A program made the translations under genes and the position numbers. A stretch of DNA of 64,000 nucleotides from Kitasatospora aureofaciens (GTDB lineage: Bacteria > Actinomycetota > Actinomycetes > Streptomycetales > Streptomycetaceae): contig JODU01000014.1 of assembly GCA_000720845.1 (NCBI GenBank), positions 124,001-188,000 of the forward strand. Direction: 5' to 3'. Every line of letters starts with the position of its first letter. The first letter of the stretch is position 1. Of the stretch, positions 23,040 through 30,334 are shown one piece after another. The notes under the pieces were generated by a model. It ran no database searches and was not told where the DNA came from. It was given only the letters and a program-made list of their open reading frames with translations.

Positions 23040-24245
23040 ATGAGCCGCCTCGCCCAGACCCACGGCCTCACGGACGTCCAGCGGGAGATCCTCTCCACCG
23101 TCCGGGGCTTCGTGGACAAGGAGATCCTCCCGGTCGCCACCGAGCTGGAGCACCGGGACGAGTACCCGCAGGACATCGTCGACGGGCTGAAGGAAATCGG
23201 CCTGTTCGGGCTGATGATTCCCGAGGAGTACGGAGGCCTGGGCGAGTCGCTCCTGACCTACGCCCTGTGCGTGGAGGAGATCGCCCGCGGCTGGATGTCG
23301 GTGTCGGGCATCATCAACACGCACTTCATCGTGGCGTACATGCTCAAGCAGCACGGCACCCAGGAGCAGAAGGACCACTTCCTGCCGCGCATGGCAGCGG
23401 GCGACATCCGGGGCGCCTTCTCGATGTCCGAGCCGGCGCTGGGCTCCGACGTCTCGGCGATCTCCTCGAAGGCGGTGCGGGACGGCGAGGAGTACGTCCT
23501 GAACGGCCAGAAGATGTGGCTGACGAACGGCGGGACGTCGTCGCTGGTGGCCGTCCTGGTCCGGAGTGACGAGGGTCACCCCGAGGGAACCGCCCCCCAC
23601 AAGTCGATGACGACCTTCCTGGTGGAGAAGGAGCCCGGTTTCGGCGAGGTCCGCCCGGGCCTGACCATCCCCGGCAAGATCGACAAGATGGGCTACAAAG
23701 GCGTCGACACCACCGAGCTCATCATGGACGGCCTGCGCATTCCGGCCAATCGGGTGCTCGGCGGCGTCACCGGCCGAGGTTTTTACCAAATGATGGACGG
23801 CGTCGAGGTCGGCCGCGTCAACGTGGCGGCCCGTGGCTGCGGCGTCGCTCAGCGTGCCTTCGAGCTGGGTGTCCGGTACGCCCAGCAGCGTCACACTTTC
23901 GGCAAGCAGATCGCCCAGCATCAGGCCATCCAGTTCAAGCTCGCGGAGATGGCTACCAAGGTGGAGGCGGCGCATGCGATGATGGTGAACGCTGCACGCA
24001 AAAAGGATTCGGGCGAACGAAACGACCTGGAAGCGGGGATGGCCAAGTACCTCGCCTCCGAGTACTGCAAGGAGGTCGTGGAGGACGCCTTCCGGATCCA
24101 CGGCGGGTACGGCTTCTCCAAGGAGTACGAGATCGAGCGCCTCTACCGCGAGGCGCCGATGCTGCTCATCGGTGAAGGCACCGCCGAGATCCAGAAAATG
24201 ATCATCGGCCGCCGACTGCTCGAAGAGTATCGATTCCAGGGTTAG
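23040..24245 (+). CDS. mcd: Methylsuccinyl-CoA dehydrogenase (acyl-CoA dehydrogenase family)
   Basis: 401 aa flavoprotein oxidising (2S)-methylsuccinyl-CoA to mesaconyl-CoA. Family features: GLMIPEEYGGLGESLLTYA, GAFSMSEPALGSDVSAISSK, YVLNGQKMWLTNGG, RHTFGKQIAQHQAIQFKLAE and the C-terminal IHGGYGFSKEYEIERLYREA followed by LLIGEGTAEIQ with the catalytic Glu. Specific function is taken from its place at the end of ccr-ecm-mcl-mch. Shorter than the Rhodobacter enzyme, which has an N-terminal extension. Codon usage becomes slightly less GC-rich near the end. Confidence 0.93.
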   Translation: MSRLAQTHGLTDVQREILSTVRGFVDKEILPVATELEHRDEYPQDIVDGLKEIGLFGLMIPEEYGGLGESLLTYALCVEEIARGWMSVSGIINTHFIVAYMLKQHGTQEQKDHFLPRMAAGDIRGAFSMSEPALGSDVSAISSKAVRDGEEYVLNGQKMWLTNGGTSSLVAVLVRSDEGHPEGTAPHKSMTTFLVEKEPGFGEVRPGLTIPGKIDKMGYKGVDTTELIMDGLRIPANRVLGGVTGRGFYQMMDGVEVGRVNVAARGCGVAQRAFELGVRYAQQRHTFGKQIAQHQAIQFKLAEMATKVEAAHAMMVNAARKKDSGERNDLEAGMAKYLASEYCKEVVEDAFRIHGGYGFSKEYEIERLYREAPMLLIGEGTAEIQKMIIGRRLLEEYRFQG

Positions 24246-24254
24246 ATGTCCGGA

Positions 24255-24293
24255 TACGGGGTGTTTTCTTGGAGAAGAAGGTCACACCCCGTA
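24255..24293 (+). terminator. Stem-loop between mcd and psd
   Basis: Perfect 10-bp inverted repeat TACGGGGTGT / ACACCCCGTA with a 19-nt loop, starting 10 nt after the mcd stop. No T run. Could be a terminator, an RNA-stabilising element at the end of the pathway operon, or an operator. Confidence 0.5.
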
Positions 24294-24415
24294 GGCAGTG
24301 TTCGGCCGCCGACTCGGCTTCCTGGCTTACCCAGTTGCGGCGCGGAGCCGCTACGATCGCCGGAAAGCCGCCGTCCCCCGTCATAGCGCGGCATCATCCG
24401 CTACGAAGGTCATCC

Positions 24416-25072
24416 ATGCCCCACAGCCAAACCTCTGCACCTCGCGACAGCCTCGCCGGCGTACGCCTCGCGCGCGGAGCCTCGCCGTGGCTTCTGCCGA
24501 CCGTCGCCACCGCAGCCGTCAGCCTCCTGCGCGCTCGCCGTTCCGGCGCCGCCAAGGCCGTCGCCGTCCCCGCCACCGCGCTCGCGGCGGGGATGCTGTG
24601 GTTCTTCCGCGACCCCGAGCGCGAGATCACCCAGGGCCGGGTCATCTCGCCCGCCGACGGTGTGGTGCAGAGCATCATGCCGTGGAAGGACGGCCGTACC
24701 CGCGTCGCGATCTTCATGAGCCCGCTCAACGTCCACGTCAACCGCGCCCCGCTGTCGGGCACGGTGACGTCGGTCGAGCACGTGCCGGGCGGCTTCGTTC
24801 CCGCTTTCAACAAGGAGAGCGAGAACAACGAGCGCGTCGTGTGGCACTTCGACACCGAGCTCGGCGACATCGAGATGATCCAGATCGCCGGCGCGGTGGC
24901 CCGCCGTATCGTCCCGTACGTGCCGCAGGGCACCAAGGTCGAGCAGGGCGAGCGGGTCGGTCTGATCCGCTTCGGCTCCCGCGTGGACCTGTACCTGCCG
25001 GAGGGCGTCGAGGTCGCGGTCGAGGTGGGTCAGAAGACGGTGGCTGGGGTGACTCGAATTGACCGTGATTGA
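24416..25072 (+). CDS. psd: Phosphatidylserine decarboxylase proenzyme
   Basis: 218 aa. Makes phosphatidylethanolamine from phosphatidylserine at the membrane. One or two hydrophobic segments near the N-terminus (VPATALAAGMLWFFRDPERE), then VISPADGVVQSIMPW, IFMSPLNVHVNRAPLSG and the C-terminal RFGSRVDLYLPEGVEV. The short, archaeal-like form is self-cleaved at Gly-Ser within RFGSR to make the pyruvoyl prosthetic group. ATG 24416 (MPHSQTSAP). Overlaps pssA by 14 nt, so both steps of phosphatidylethanolamine synthesis are coupled. Confidence 0.95.
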   Translation: MPHSQTSAPRDSLAGVRLARGASPWLLPTVATAAVSLLRARRSGAAKAVAVPATALAAGMLWFFRDPEREITQGRVISPADGVVQSIMPWKDGRTRVAIFMSPLNVHVNRAPLSGTVTSVEHVPGGFVPAFNKESENNERVVWHFDTELGDIEMIQIAGAVARRIVPYVPQGTKVEQGERVGLIRFGSRVDLYLPEGVEVAVEVGQKTVAGVTRIDRD

Positions 25073-25913
25073 TCCACAGACCCAGGCCGGATGGGTGCCG
25101 GAGGCCGACGAGGTGGACGACGAGGAGGAGATGCCGCTCTCGCTCCGCCTGTCGATAGCCGACACGCTCACGCTCGGCAACGCCACATGCGGCTTCATGG
25201 CGGTGTACTTCACCACCACCGGCATCCTCATCCCCCACCTCATGGGCAGCGACGAGTCGGGCATGGCCCGGCACAGCGCGGCCACCGCGGTCATCCTGAT
25301 GCTGTGCGCGGCGATCTTCGACCTGTTCGACGGCCTGGTCGCCCGCAAGCTCCGGTCGTCGCCCATGGGCGCGGAGCTGGACAACCTCTCCGACCTGATC
25401 AGCTTCGGCCTCGCGCCGGCGTACTTCGTCCTCGTCTACGGCATGGTCGCGGACGACGCCTACCAGCGGGTGGCGGCGGTGGGGGCGATCGTGGTGCTGC
25501 TGGCGGTGGTGCTGCGGCTTGCGCGGTTCTCCTGCGTCACGGTCAAGGACGGCACGTTCCAGGGCATGCCGTCGCCGTTCGGCGCACTGACGGTGGTGTC
25601 GATCGTGCTGCTCGAGCTGCCCTTCGTGGCGACGCTGCTGGCGATCCTCGGCACGGCGTGGCTGATGGTGAGCCGGGTCGAGTACCCGAAGCCGCGGGGG
25701 CGCCTCGCGGTGGCGATGCTGTCGTGGATCGTCCTGTCCATGGGGCTGCTGGCCGGCTGGGCCTTCGACGCGCCGAGCGGGCAGCTGCTGCTGCAGACGG
25801 GGTGTGCGTTGCAGTTGGTGATGGGGGCGGTGATCCCCCTGTTCGCCACCGCTCGCCGGGTGAACAACTTCCGTGACAACCGGCGGGAGGCGCGGGCCGC
25901 GCAGCTTCCGTGA
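25059..25913 (+). CDS. pssA: CDP-diacylglycerol-serine O-phosphatidyltransferase
   Basis: 284 aa polytopic membrane enzyme joining CDP-diacylglycerol and serine. The CDP-alcohol phosphotransferase signature is complete: IFDLFDGLVARKL, then SPMGAELDNLSDLISFG, giving DGxxAR-x8-GxxxD-x3-D. About seven or eight hydrophobic segments follow the acidic N-terminus EADEVDDEEE. The start is a TTG at 25059 lying inside psd; a GTG two codons later is an alternative. Product feeds psd directly. Confidence 0.94.
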   Translation: MTVIDPQTQAGWVPEADEVDDEEEMPLSLRLSIADTLTLGNATCGFMAVYFTTTGILIPHLMGSDESGMARHSAATAVILMLCAAIFDLFDGLVARKLRSSPMGAELDNLSDLISFGLAPAYFVLVYGMVADDAYQRVAAVGAIVVLLAVVLRLARFSCVTVKDGTFQGMPSPFGALTVVSIVLLELPFVATLLAILGTAWLMVSRVEYPKPRGRLAVAMLSWIVLSMGLLAGWAFDAPSGQLLLQTGCALQLVMGAVIPLFATARRVNNFRDNRREARAAQLP

Positions 25914-25928
25914 CGTGTGAATGTCGGT

Positions 25929-25963
25929 GGGCCCCGGACCCGGGTCGGGTTCGGGGCCCTTCC
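25929..25963 (+). terminator. Terminator after pssA
   Basis: GGGCCCCGGACCC / GGGTTCGGGGCCC forms a 13-bp stem with one G-T pair, loop GGGTC, then TTCC. It starts 16 nt after the pssA stop. Confidence 0.75.
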
Positions 25964-25993
25964 GTTGTGTGCGTGCCCAGCGTCGGTGTCGGC

Positions 25994-26022
25994 GTCCCTG
26001 AGGGGCTCCGCCCCCCAGGGAC
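25994..26022. terminator. Second hairpin between convergent pssA and glycerate kinase genes
   Basis: GTCCCTGAGGGGC-TCC-GCCCCCCAGGGAC: 13-bp stem with one mismatch. It lies between convergent genes and probably ends the glycerate kinase transcript, 66 nt beyond its stop. This hairpin type (CTGAGGGGCTCCGCCCCCCAG) is common between streptomycete genes. Confidence 0.6.
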
Positions 26023-26087
26023 CCGGGCCTATGCCCACCCGGCTCGGTGGGGACAGAGGTGAGGTTTCACCCCCGGGGGGGACTCCC

Positions 26088-27245
26088 CTACGCCAGGAAG
26101 TCCCGCGCGATGCTCTCCGCCACCCGCTCCAGGATGGGCCCCGCGTCCGCGATGCACTTCGCGACGTCCGGCTCGACGTCCGTCAGCGGGTACGCCCGCC
26201 GGATCCCGGCCCGCCCCAGCTCCTCCGCCGGCAGCGCGAGGCGCCCGCACACCGCGACGACCTCCTTGCCCGCGGCCCGTGCCGCCGCCGCGACGCCCGC
26301 CGGTGCCTTCCCGTGCAGGGTCTGCTCGTCCAGCGAGCCCTCCCCGGTGATCACCAGGTCCGCCCGGTCCAGCGCCGGCGCGAAGCCCAGCACGTCCAGC
26401 ATCACCTCGATGCCGGGCCGGAACCGCGCCCCCAGCAGCATCGCCCCGAACCCGATGCCGCCCGCCGCCCCCGCGCCCGGCGACGCGGCGTACTCGGCGG
26501 CCCGCGCGCCCACGCCCTCCGTCTGCTCCAGCACCTTCGCGAAGTGCGCGAGGGCCGCGTCCAGGGCGGTCACGTCGTCCGGCGAGGCACCCTTCTGCGG
26601 GCCGTAGACCGCCGGGGCGCCCTTCGGACCGGTCAGCGGGTTGTCGACGTCGCTGGCGAGCACCAGCTCCACGTCGGACAGCCGCGGGTCGAGACCGGAC
26701 AGGTCGGCCGAGGCCAGTCCCGCGAGCCCGCCCCCGCCCGGCGCGACGGGCTCGCCGTCCTCGTCCAGGAACCGCGCGCCCAGCGCGGCCAGCATCCCGG
26801 CGCCGCCGTCCGTGGTGGCGCTGCCGCCGACCCCGAACACGACGGTCCGCGCCCCCGCGTCCAGCGCGGCCCGCAGCAGCTCGCCCGAGCCGTACGTGGA
26901 CGACGTCAGCGGTGCGAGGACACCGTCCGGGAGCCGCTGGAGGCCGCTGGCCTCCGCCATCTCCACCACAGCGGTGTCCTCGCGCAGCGCGTACGCCGCC
27001 GTCACCTCGTCGCCGAGGGGACCGGCGACCCGTACCTCCCGGCGCTCGAACCCGGCCGCGACCGCGGCGGCCACCGTGCCGTCGCCGCCGTCGGCGACGG
27101 GCAGCGCCTCGACCAGGACGTCCGGCACGACGCGGCGCAGTCCTGCCGTGACGCGCTCGGCGACCTCGACGGCCGTCAGCGAGCCCTTGAACTTGTCCGC
27201 GGCGACGAGTACCCGACGGGTCCCGTCCACAGCAGCGTCAGCCAC
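26088..27245 (-). CDS. Glycerate kinase (GlxK/GckA type I)
   Basis: 385 aa. Phosphorylates D-glycerate, the product of glyoxylate reduction. Family features: RVLVAADKFKGSLTAVEVAE, LPVADGGDGTVAAAVAA, VEMAEASGLQRLP, STYGSGELLRAAL, VFGVGGSATTDGGAGMLAAL and ITGEGSLDEQTLHGKAPAGV. The frame is open upstream, but the GTG at 27245 (VADAAVDGTRR) has GGGGAGAGCAAG in front. It converges on pssA. Metabolically it may connect with glyoxylate released by Mcl, but it is a separate transcription unit. Confidence 0.95.
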   Translation of the reverse strand: MADAAVDGTRRVLVAADKFKGSLTAVEVAERVTAGLRRVVPDVLVEALPVADGGDGTVAAAVAAGFERREVRVAGPLGDEVTAAYALREDTAVVEMAEASGLQRLPDGVLAPLTSSTYGSGELLRAALDAGARTVVFGVGGSATTDGGAGMLAALGARFLDEDGEPVAPGGGGLAGLASADLSGLDPRLSDVELVLASDVDNPLTGPKGAPAVYGPQKGASPDDVTALDAALAHFAKVLEQTEGVGARAAEYAASPGAGAAGGIGFGAMLLGARFRPGIEVMLDVLGFAPALDRADLVITGEGSLDEQTLHGKAPAGVAAAARAAGKEVVAVCGRLALPAEELGRAGIRRAYPLTDVEPDVAKCIADAGPILERVAESIARDFLA

Positions 27246-27402
27246 CTTGCTCTCCCCTTGCTCTCCGAGCCTTGCGCACGTCAAGGCAGTCGCGCCGCTG
27301 CGACCCTAACCGGAGGACGCCCGTGCCGTCATGCCCTGCCCACACCGTGGAACCGGCCGCGCGCCCGCCCCGCGAGTCCCCCGGGCCCGGGCGCGGGCTC
27401 GC

Positions 27403-27408
27403 TACGCT
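27403..27408 (+). promoter_or_regulatory. -10 hexamer of likely leaderless Nudix promoter
   Basis: TACGCT followed by 6 nt and the ATG at 27415; no ribosome binding site. Confidence 0.5.
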
Positions 27409-27414
27409 TTCGGG

Positions 27415-27909
27415 ATGACCACTGCTGACTACGCCACCTACATCGCCGGTCTGCCCCGTGTCCTCGCCGGTGCCGCCGCGGTCTTCCGGGACGCCGGGGG
27501 GCGGGTGCTGCTCGTCGAGCCCAACTACCGCGAGGGATGGACGCTGCCGGGCGGGACCATCGAGTCCGACGCCGGGGAGACACCGCGGCAGGGCGCGCGG
27601 CGGGAGAGCCTGGAGGAGATCGGACTCGACGTGCCCATCGGCCGGCTGCTCGCGGTGGACTGGTCGAACGGGGCGGGCAGGCCGCCGATCGTGGCGTACC
27701 TGTACGACGGCGGTGTCCTGTCGGAGGACGACCTCAAGGCGATCCGGCTCCAGGAGGAGGAACTACTGTCCTGGCGGCTGGTGCCGCGCGGGGAACTCGG
27801 CGACCACCTGCTCGGTTCCCTGTACGGCCGGGTGCTGGCCGCGCTGGACGTACTGGCGGACGGCTCCGGCCCGGCCGAGCTGGTCGACGGCGTGCGGGTC
27901 GACCGATGA
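27415..27909 (+). CDS. Nudix hydrolase
   Basis: 164 aa. Nudix box GGTIESDAGETPRQGARRES followed by LEEIGLDV: the RESLEEIG half with catalytic glutamates is intact, while the first loop carries two extra residues between GGTIE and GE compared with the canonical GX5E spacing. Preceded by the strand GGRVLLVEPNYREGWTLP. Hydrolyses nucleoside-diphosphate-linked substrates; specificity unknown. Divergent from the glycerate kinase gene; the sirtuin gene follows after about 105 nt with its own promoter. Confidence 0.9.
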   Translation: MTTADYATYIAGLPRVLAGAAAVFRDAGGRVLLVEPNYREGWTLPGGTIESDAGETPRQGARRESLEEIGLDVPIGRLLAVDWSNGAGRPPIVAYLYDGGVLSEDDLKAIRLQEEELLSWRLVPRGELGDHLLGSLYGRVLAALDVLADGSGPAELVDGVRVDR

Positions 27910-27933
27910 CCGCCCCCACCGGCAGCCGTCGGC

Positions 27934-27983
27934 ACCGATAGCCGTCCGTACTGATAACCGTCCCGTACCGATAACCGTTCGCC
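27934..27983 (+). repeat. Three imperfect 16-17 bp tandem repeats upstream of the sirtuin gene
   Basis: Units ACCGATAGCCGTCCGT, ACTGATAACCGTCCCGT and ACCGATAACCGTTCGCC lie head to tail, 32-81 nt before the sirtuin start codon. The core GATAACCGT repeats about every 17 nt. Position suits a regulator binding site array; no known family assigned. Confidence 0.5.
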
Positions 27984-28001
27984 GACCGCACCCCGCCGTC
28001 C

Positions 28002-28007
28002 TACCCT
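28002..28007 (+). promoter_or_regulatory. -10 hexamer of likely leaderless sirtuin promoter
   Basis: TACCCT followed by 7 nt and the ATG at 28015, with no ribosome binding site. Confidence 0.5.
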
Positions 28008-28014
28008 CGACCGC

Positions 28015-28740
28015 ATGACCGGCAAGCCTCTCGTCGCCGTCCTCAGCGGTGCCGGCGTCTCCACCGACTCCGGCATCCCCGACTACCGCGGTCCGAACGG
28101 GCTGTGGCGGCGCGATCCGGAGGCCGAGAAGCTCGTCACGTACGAGTACTACATGGGTGATCCGGAGATCAGGCGGCGCTCGTGGCTGATGCGGCGCGAC
28201 AGCGCGGCGCTGCACGCCCAGCCGAACGTGGCGCACCGCGCGGTGGCCGAGCTGGAGCGGCGCGGGGTGCCGGTCCGCGTGATCACGCAGAACGTGGACG
28301 GTCTGCACCAGCTCGCCGGGGTCTCCGCCCGCAAGGTCCTCGAACTGCACGGCACCGCGCGCGCCTACGTGTGCACCGGCTGCGGGGCCCGGGGGCCGAT
28401 GGCGGACGCCCTCGCCCGGATCGAGGCCGGGGAGGACGACCCGCCGTGCCTGGAGTGCGGCGGCATTCTGAAGTCGGCGACCGTGATGTTCGGCGAGCGC
28501 CTCGACCCGGTGGTGCTGGGCGAGGCGGTCGCCATCAGCAAGGCGTGCCAGGTGTTCGTCGCCGTCGGCACCAGTCTCCAGGTGGAGCCCGCCGCCGGAC
28601 TGGCCGGCGTCGCCGTCGAGCACGGGGCCCGGCTGGTCGTGGTCAACGCCGAGCCGACGCCCTACGACGACCTGGCCGACGAGGTGGTGCGGGAGCCGAT
28701 CGGCACCGCCCTGCCCGCGCTGCTGCGCGGGCTGGGCTGA
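28015..28740 (+). CDS. NAD-dependent protein deacylase (sirtuin, CobB-like)
   Basis: 241 aa. Removes acyl groups from lysines using NAD+, producing O-acetyl-ADP-ribose. Motifs: VLSGAGVSTDSGIPDYRGPN (NAD loop), ITQNVDGLHQLAG, LELHGTARAYVCTGCG (catalytic His and first zinc CxxC), CLECGG (second CxxC), VMFGERL, FVAVGTSLQVEPAA, VVVNAEPTPYDD. All four zinc cysteines are present. Substrates unknown; metabolic acyl-CoA synthetases are typical bacterial targets. Convergent with the luciferase-like gene. Confidence 0.95.
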   Translation: MTGKPLVAVLSGAGVSTDSGIPDYRGPNGLWRRDPEAEKLVTYEYYMGDPEIRRRSWLMRRDSAALHAQPNVAHRAVAELERRGVPVRVITQNVDGLHQLAGVSARKVLELHGTARAYVCTGCGARGPMADALARIEAGEDDPPCLECGGILKSATVMFGERLDPVVLGEAVAISKACQVFVAVGTSLQVEPAAGLAGVAVEHGARLVVVNAEPTPYDDLADEVVREPIGTALPALLRGLG

Positions 28741-28762
28741 GCCGCGACGGCCGCGAGGACGG

Positions 28763-29632
28763 TCAGAACACGGCGTCGGCGAGGCGGTCGACCTGGTCGA
28801 GGTCGGAGGACCAGCAGTAGAGCACCACCTCGTCGGCGCCGATGTCCCCGAAGGCGTCGACCGCGGCTCGGATCTCCCCTGCGCCGGTGAGCAGGCCCCG
28901 GGTCATGTATTCGGCGCGTCCGGTGAAGGCGTAGTAGTCGCCGAGTGCCCGCCGGGCCCCCTCCACGGTGGGGTCGGGGCCGAGGGCGACGCTCGCCTGG
29001 GCGACCAGGTGCGGTCGGCCCGGGCGGTCGTACTTCTGCCAGACCGCCTCGACCTGGCGGAACAGACCGGACATGTGCGCGGCGGGCAGGGCCGCGCCGA
29101 GGAAGCCGTCGCCGAAGCGGCCGACCCGTTCCAGGGCTGCCGGGGCGAAGCCGCCGAACAGCACCCGCGGTCCGCCGGGCGTGGCGGGGCGGGGCCCGAT
29201 GGGGGCGACGTCCTGCGCGTAGGGCTCGCCGGCCCAGGTGCGGCGCAGGCGGGTCAACTGCTCGTCGAGGCGGCGGCCCCGGCGGTGGAGGTCGATGCCG
29301 GCGGCGAGGCAGTCGTCGGCCCGCCCGCCGACCCCGATGCCGAGCGTGAAGCGACCGCCCGACAGACGGTCGAGGGTCGCGGTCTGCTTGGCGAGCAGGG
29401 CGGTGTTGTGGACGGGGGCGATCAACACCTCGGTCTGCAGGCGGATGCGGGAGGTGGCGCCCGCCAGGGTGGCGAGGGTGATCAGGGGTTCGGGGTTGTC
29501 GTAGACGAGCCGGTCGAGCAGGCCGAGCGTGCTGAAGGGGAGCGCGTCGGCGCGCCGTGCCCAGCTCGGCAGCAGGGCGGGGTCGTCGACGGGAAGGCCG
29601 AGGCCGATGTGCGGGGGCTGCGTGGAATGCAT
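28763..29632 (-). CDS. LLM class flavin-dependent oxidoreductase
   Basis: 289 aa luciferase-like monooxygenase. Features: IGLGLPVDDPALLPSWARRA, LATLAGATSRIRLQTEVLIA, LAKQTATLDRLSGGRFTLGI with the phosphate-binding GIGVGGR, RPATPGGPRVLFGGFAPAAL and a C-terminal GADEVVLYCWSSD. F420 or FMN cofactor cannot be separated with certainty; actinobacterial members often use F420. Start ATG 29632 with AAAGGA upstream. Substrate unknown. Confidence 0.88.
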   Translation of the reverse strand: MHSTQPPHIGLGLPVDDPALLPSWARRADALPFSTLGLLDRLVYDNPEPLITLATLAGATSRIRLQTEVLIAPVHNTALLAKQTATLDRLSGGRFTLGIGVGGRADDCLAAGIDLHRRGRRLDEQLTRLRRTWAGEPYAQDVAPIGPRPATPGGPRVLFGGFAPAALERVGRFGDGFLGAALPAAHMSGLFRQVEAVWQKYDRPGRPHLVAQASVALGPDPTVEGARRALGDYYAFTGRAEYMTRGLLTGAGEIRAAVDAFGDIGADEVVLYCWSSDLDQVDRLADAVF

Positions 29633-29768
29633 GGGTGCGGTCCTTTGGAGGGCATGCCGGAACAGTGGCGCCGCCCCTCCGTGGCCCCGGGCTGCTTGCG
29701 CGGGCCTGCTCCCCGTCTGCGGCATCGTTCGGGAGAGCGTGGTCTTCGAAGTCCGGTGAGCGTAACGG

Positions 29769-29805
29769 GCCCCCGGCGCGCGGGCAACGCTTTTCCGCCG
29801 GGGGC
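29769..29805 (-). terminator. Hairpin after ogt
   Basis: Perfect 10-bp stem GCCCCCGGCG / CGCCGGGGGC with a 17-nt loop, 7 nt past the ogt stop on the minus strand. Confidence 0.55.
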
Positions 29806-29811
29806 AGGTGC

Positions 29812-30306
29812 CTAGAACAACGGCTCCGGTCCCGCCGCTCCCCGTTCGAAGTCCAGCAGCCGCCGCTTGCGCTCCAGGCCGCCGCCGTAGCCGGTGAGGT
29901 CGCCGCTCGCGCCGACGACGCGGTGGCAGGGGACGATGATGCCGACCGGGTTGCGGCCGTTGGCGAGGCCCACCGCGCGGGAGGCGGCCGGATTGCCGAG
30001 AGCCGCGGCGAGTTCGCCGTAGGTGCGGGTCTCGCCGTACGGGATCTTCTGGAGCTGGGCCCAGACGGTGCGCTGGAACGGGGTGCCGTTCAGCCGCAGG
30101 CCGAGGGTGAAGTCCTTCAGTTCGCCGGTGAAGTAGGCCTCCAGTTGCTCCTCGGTCTCGGCGAAGGGGCGTCCGTCGCGCTCGCCGAAGGTCTCCTCCG
30201 GCGGGCGGTGGCGCTGGTCGGTCATGTAGAGGCCGCACAGGCCGCCGTCCTCGGCGACGAGGGTGAGTGCGCCGTAGGGGCTGTCGATCACGGTGTGCTG
30301 TTTCAC
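29812..30306 (-). CDS. ogt: Methylated-DNA--[protein]-cysteine S-methyltransferase
   Basis: 164 aa suicide enzyme repairing O6-methylguanine. Active-site motif VGIIVPCHRVVG (Cys127), preceded by the DNA-binding HTH TRTYGELAAALGNPAASRAV with the arginine finger, and followed by LTGYGGGLERKRRLLDFER. Normal Ogt length. GTG start with a Shine-Dalgarno in GGAGCG upstream. It lies 28 nt downstream of the Ada/AlkA gene on the same strand, so the two probably form an alkylation-repair operon. Confidence 0.96.
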   Translation of the reverse strand: MKQHTVIDSPYGALTLVAEDGGLCGLYMTDQRHRPPEETFGERDGRPFAETEEQLEAYFTGELKDFTLGLRLNGTPFQRTVWAQLQKIPYGETRTYGELAAALGNPAASRAVGLANGRNPVGIIVPCHRVVGASGDLTGYGGGLERKRRLLDFERGAAGPEPLF

Positions 30307-30334
30307 GGGTTTCGCTCCGGCTCCTCGGACGGGC

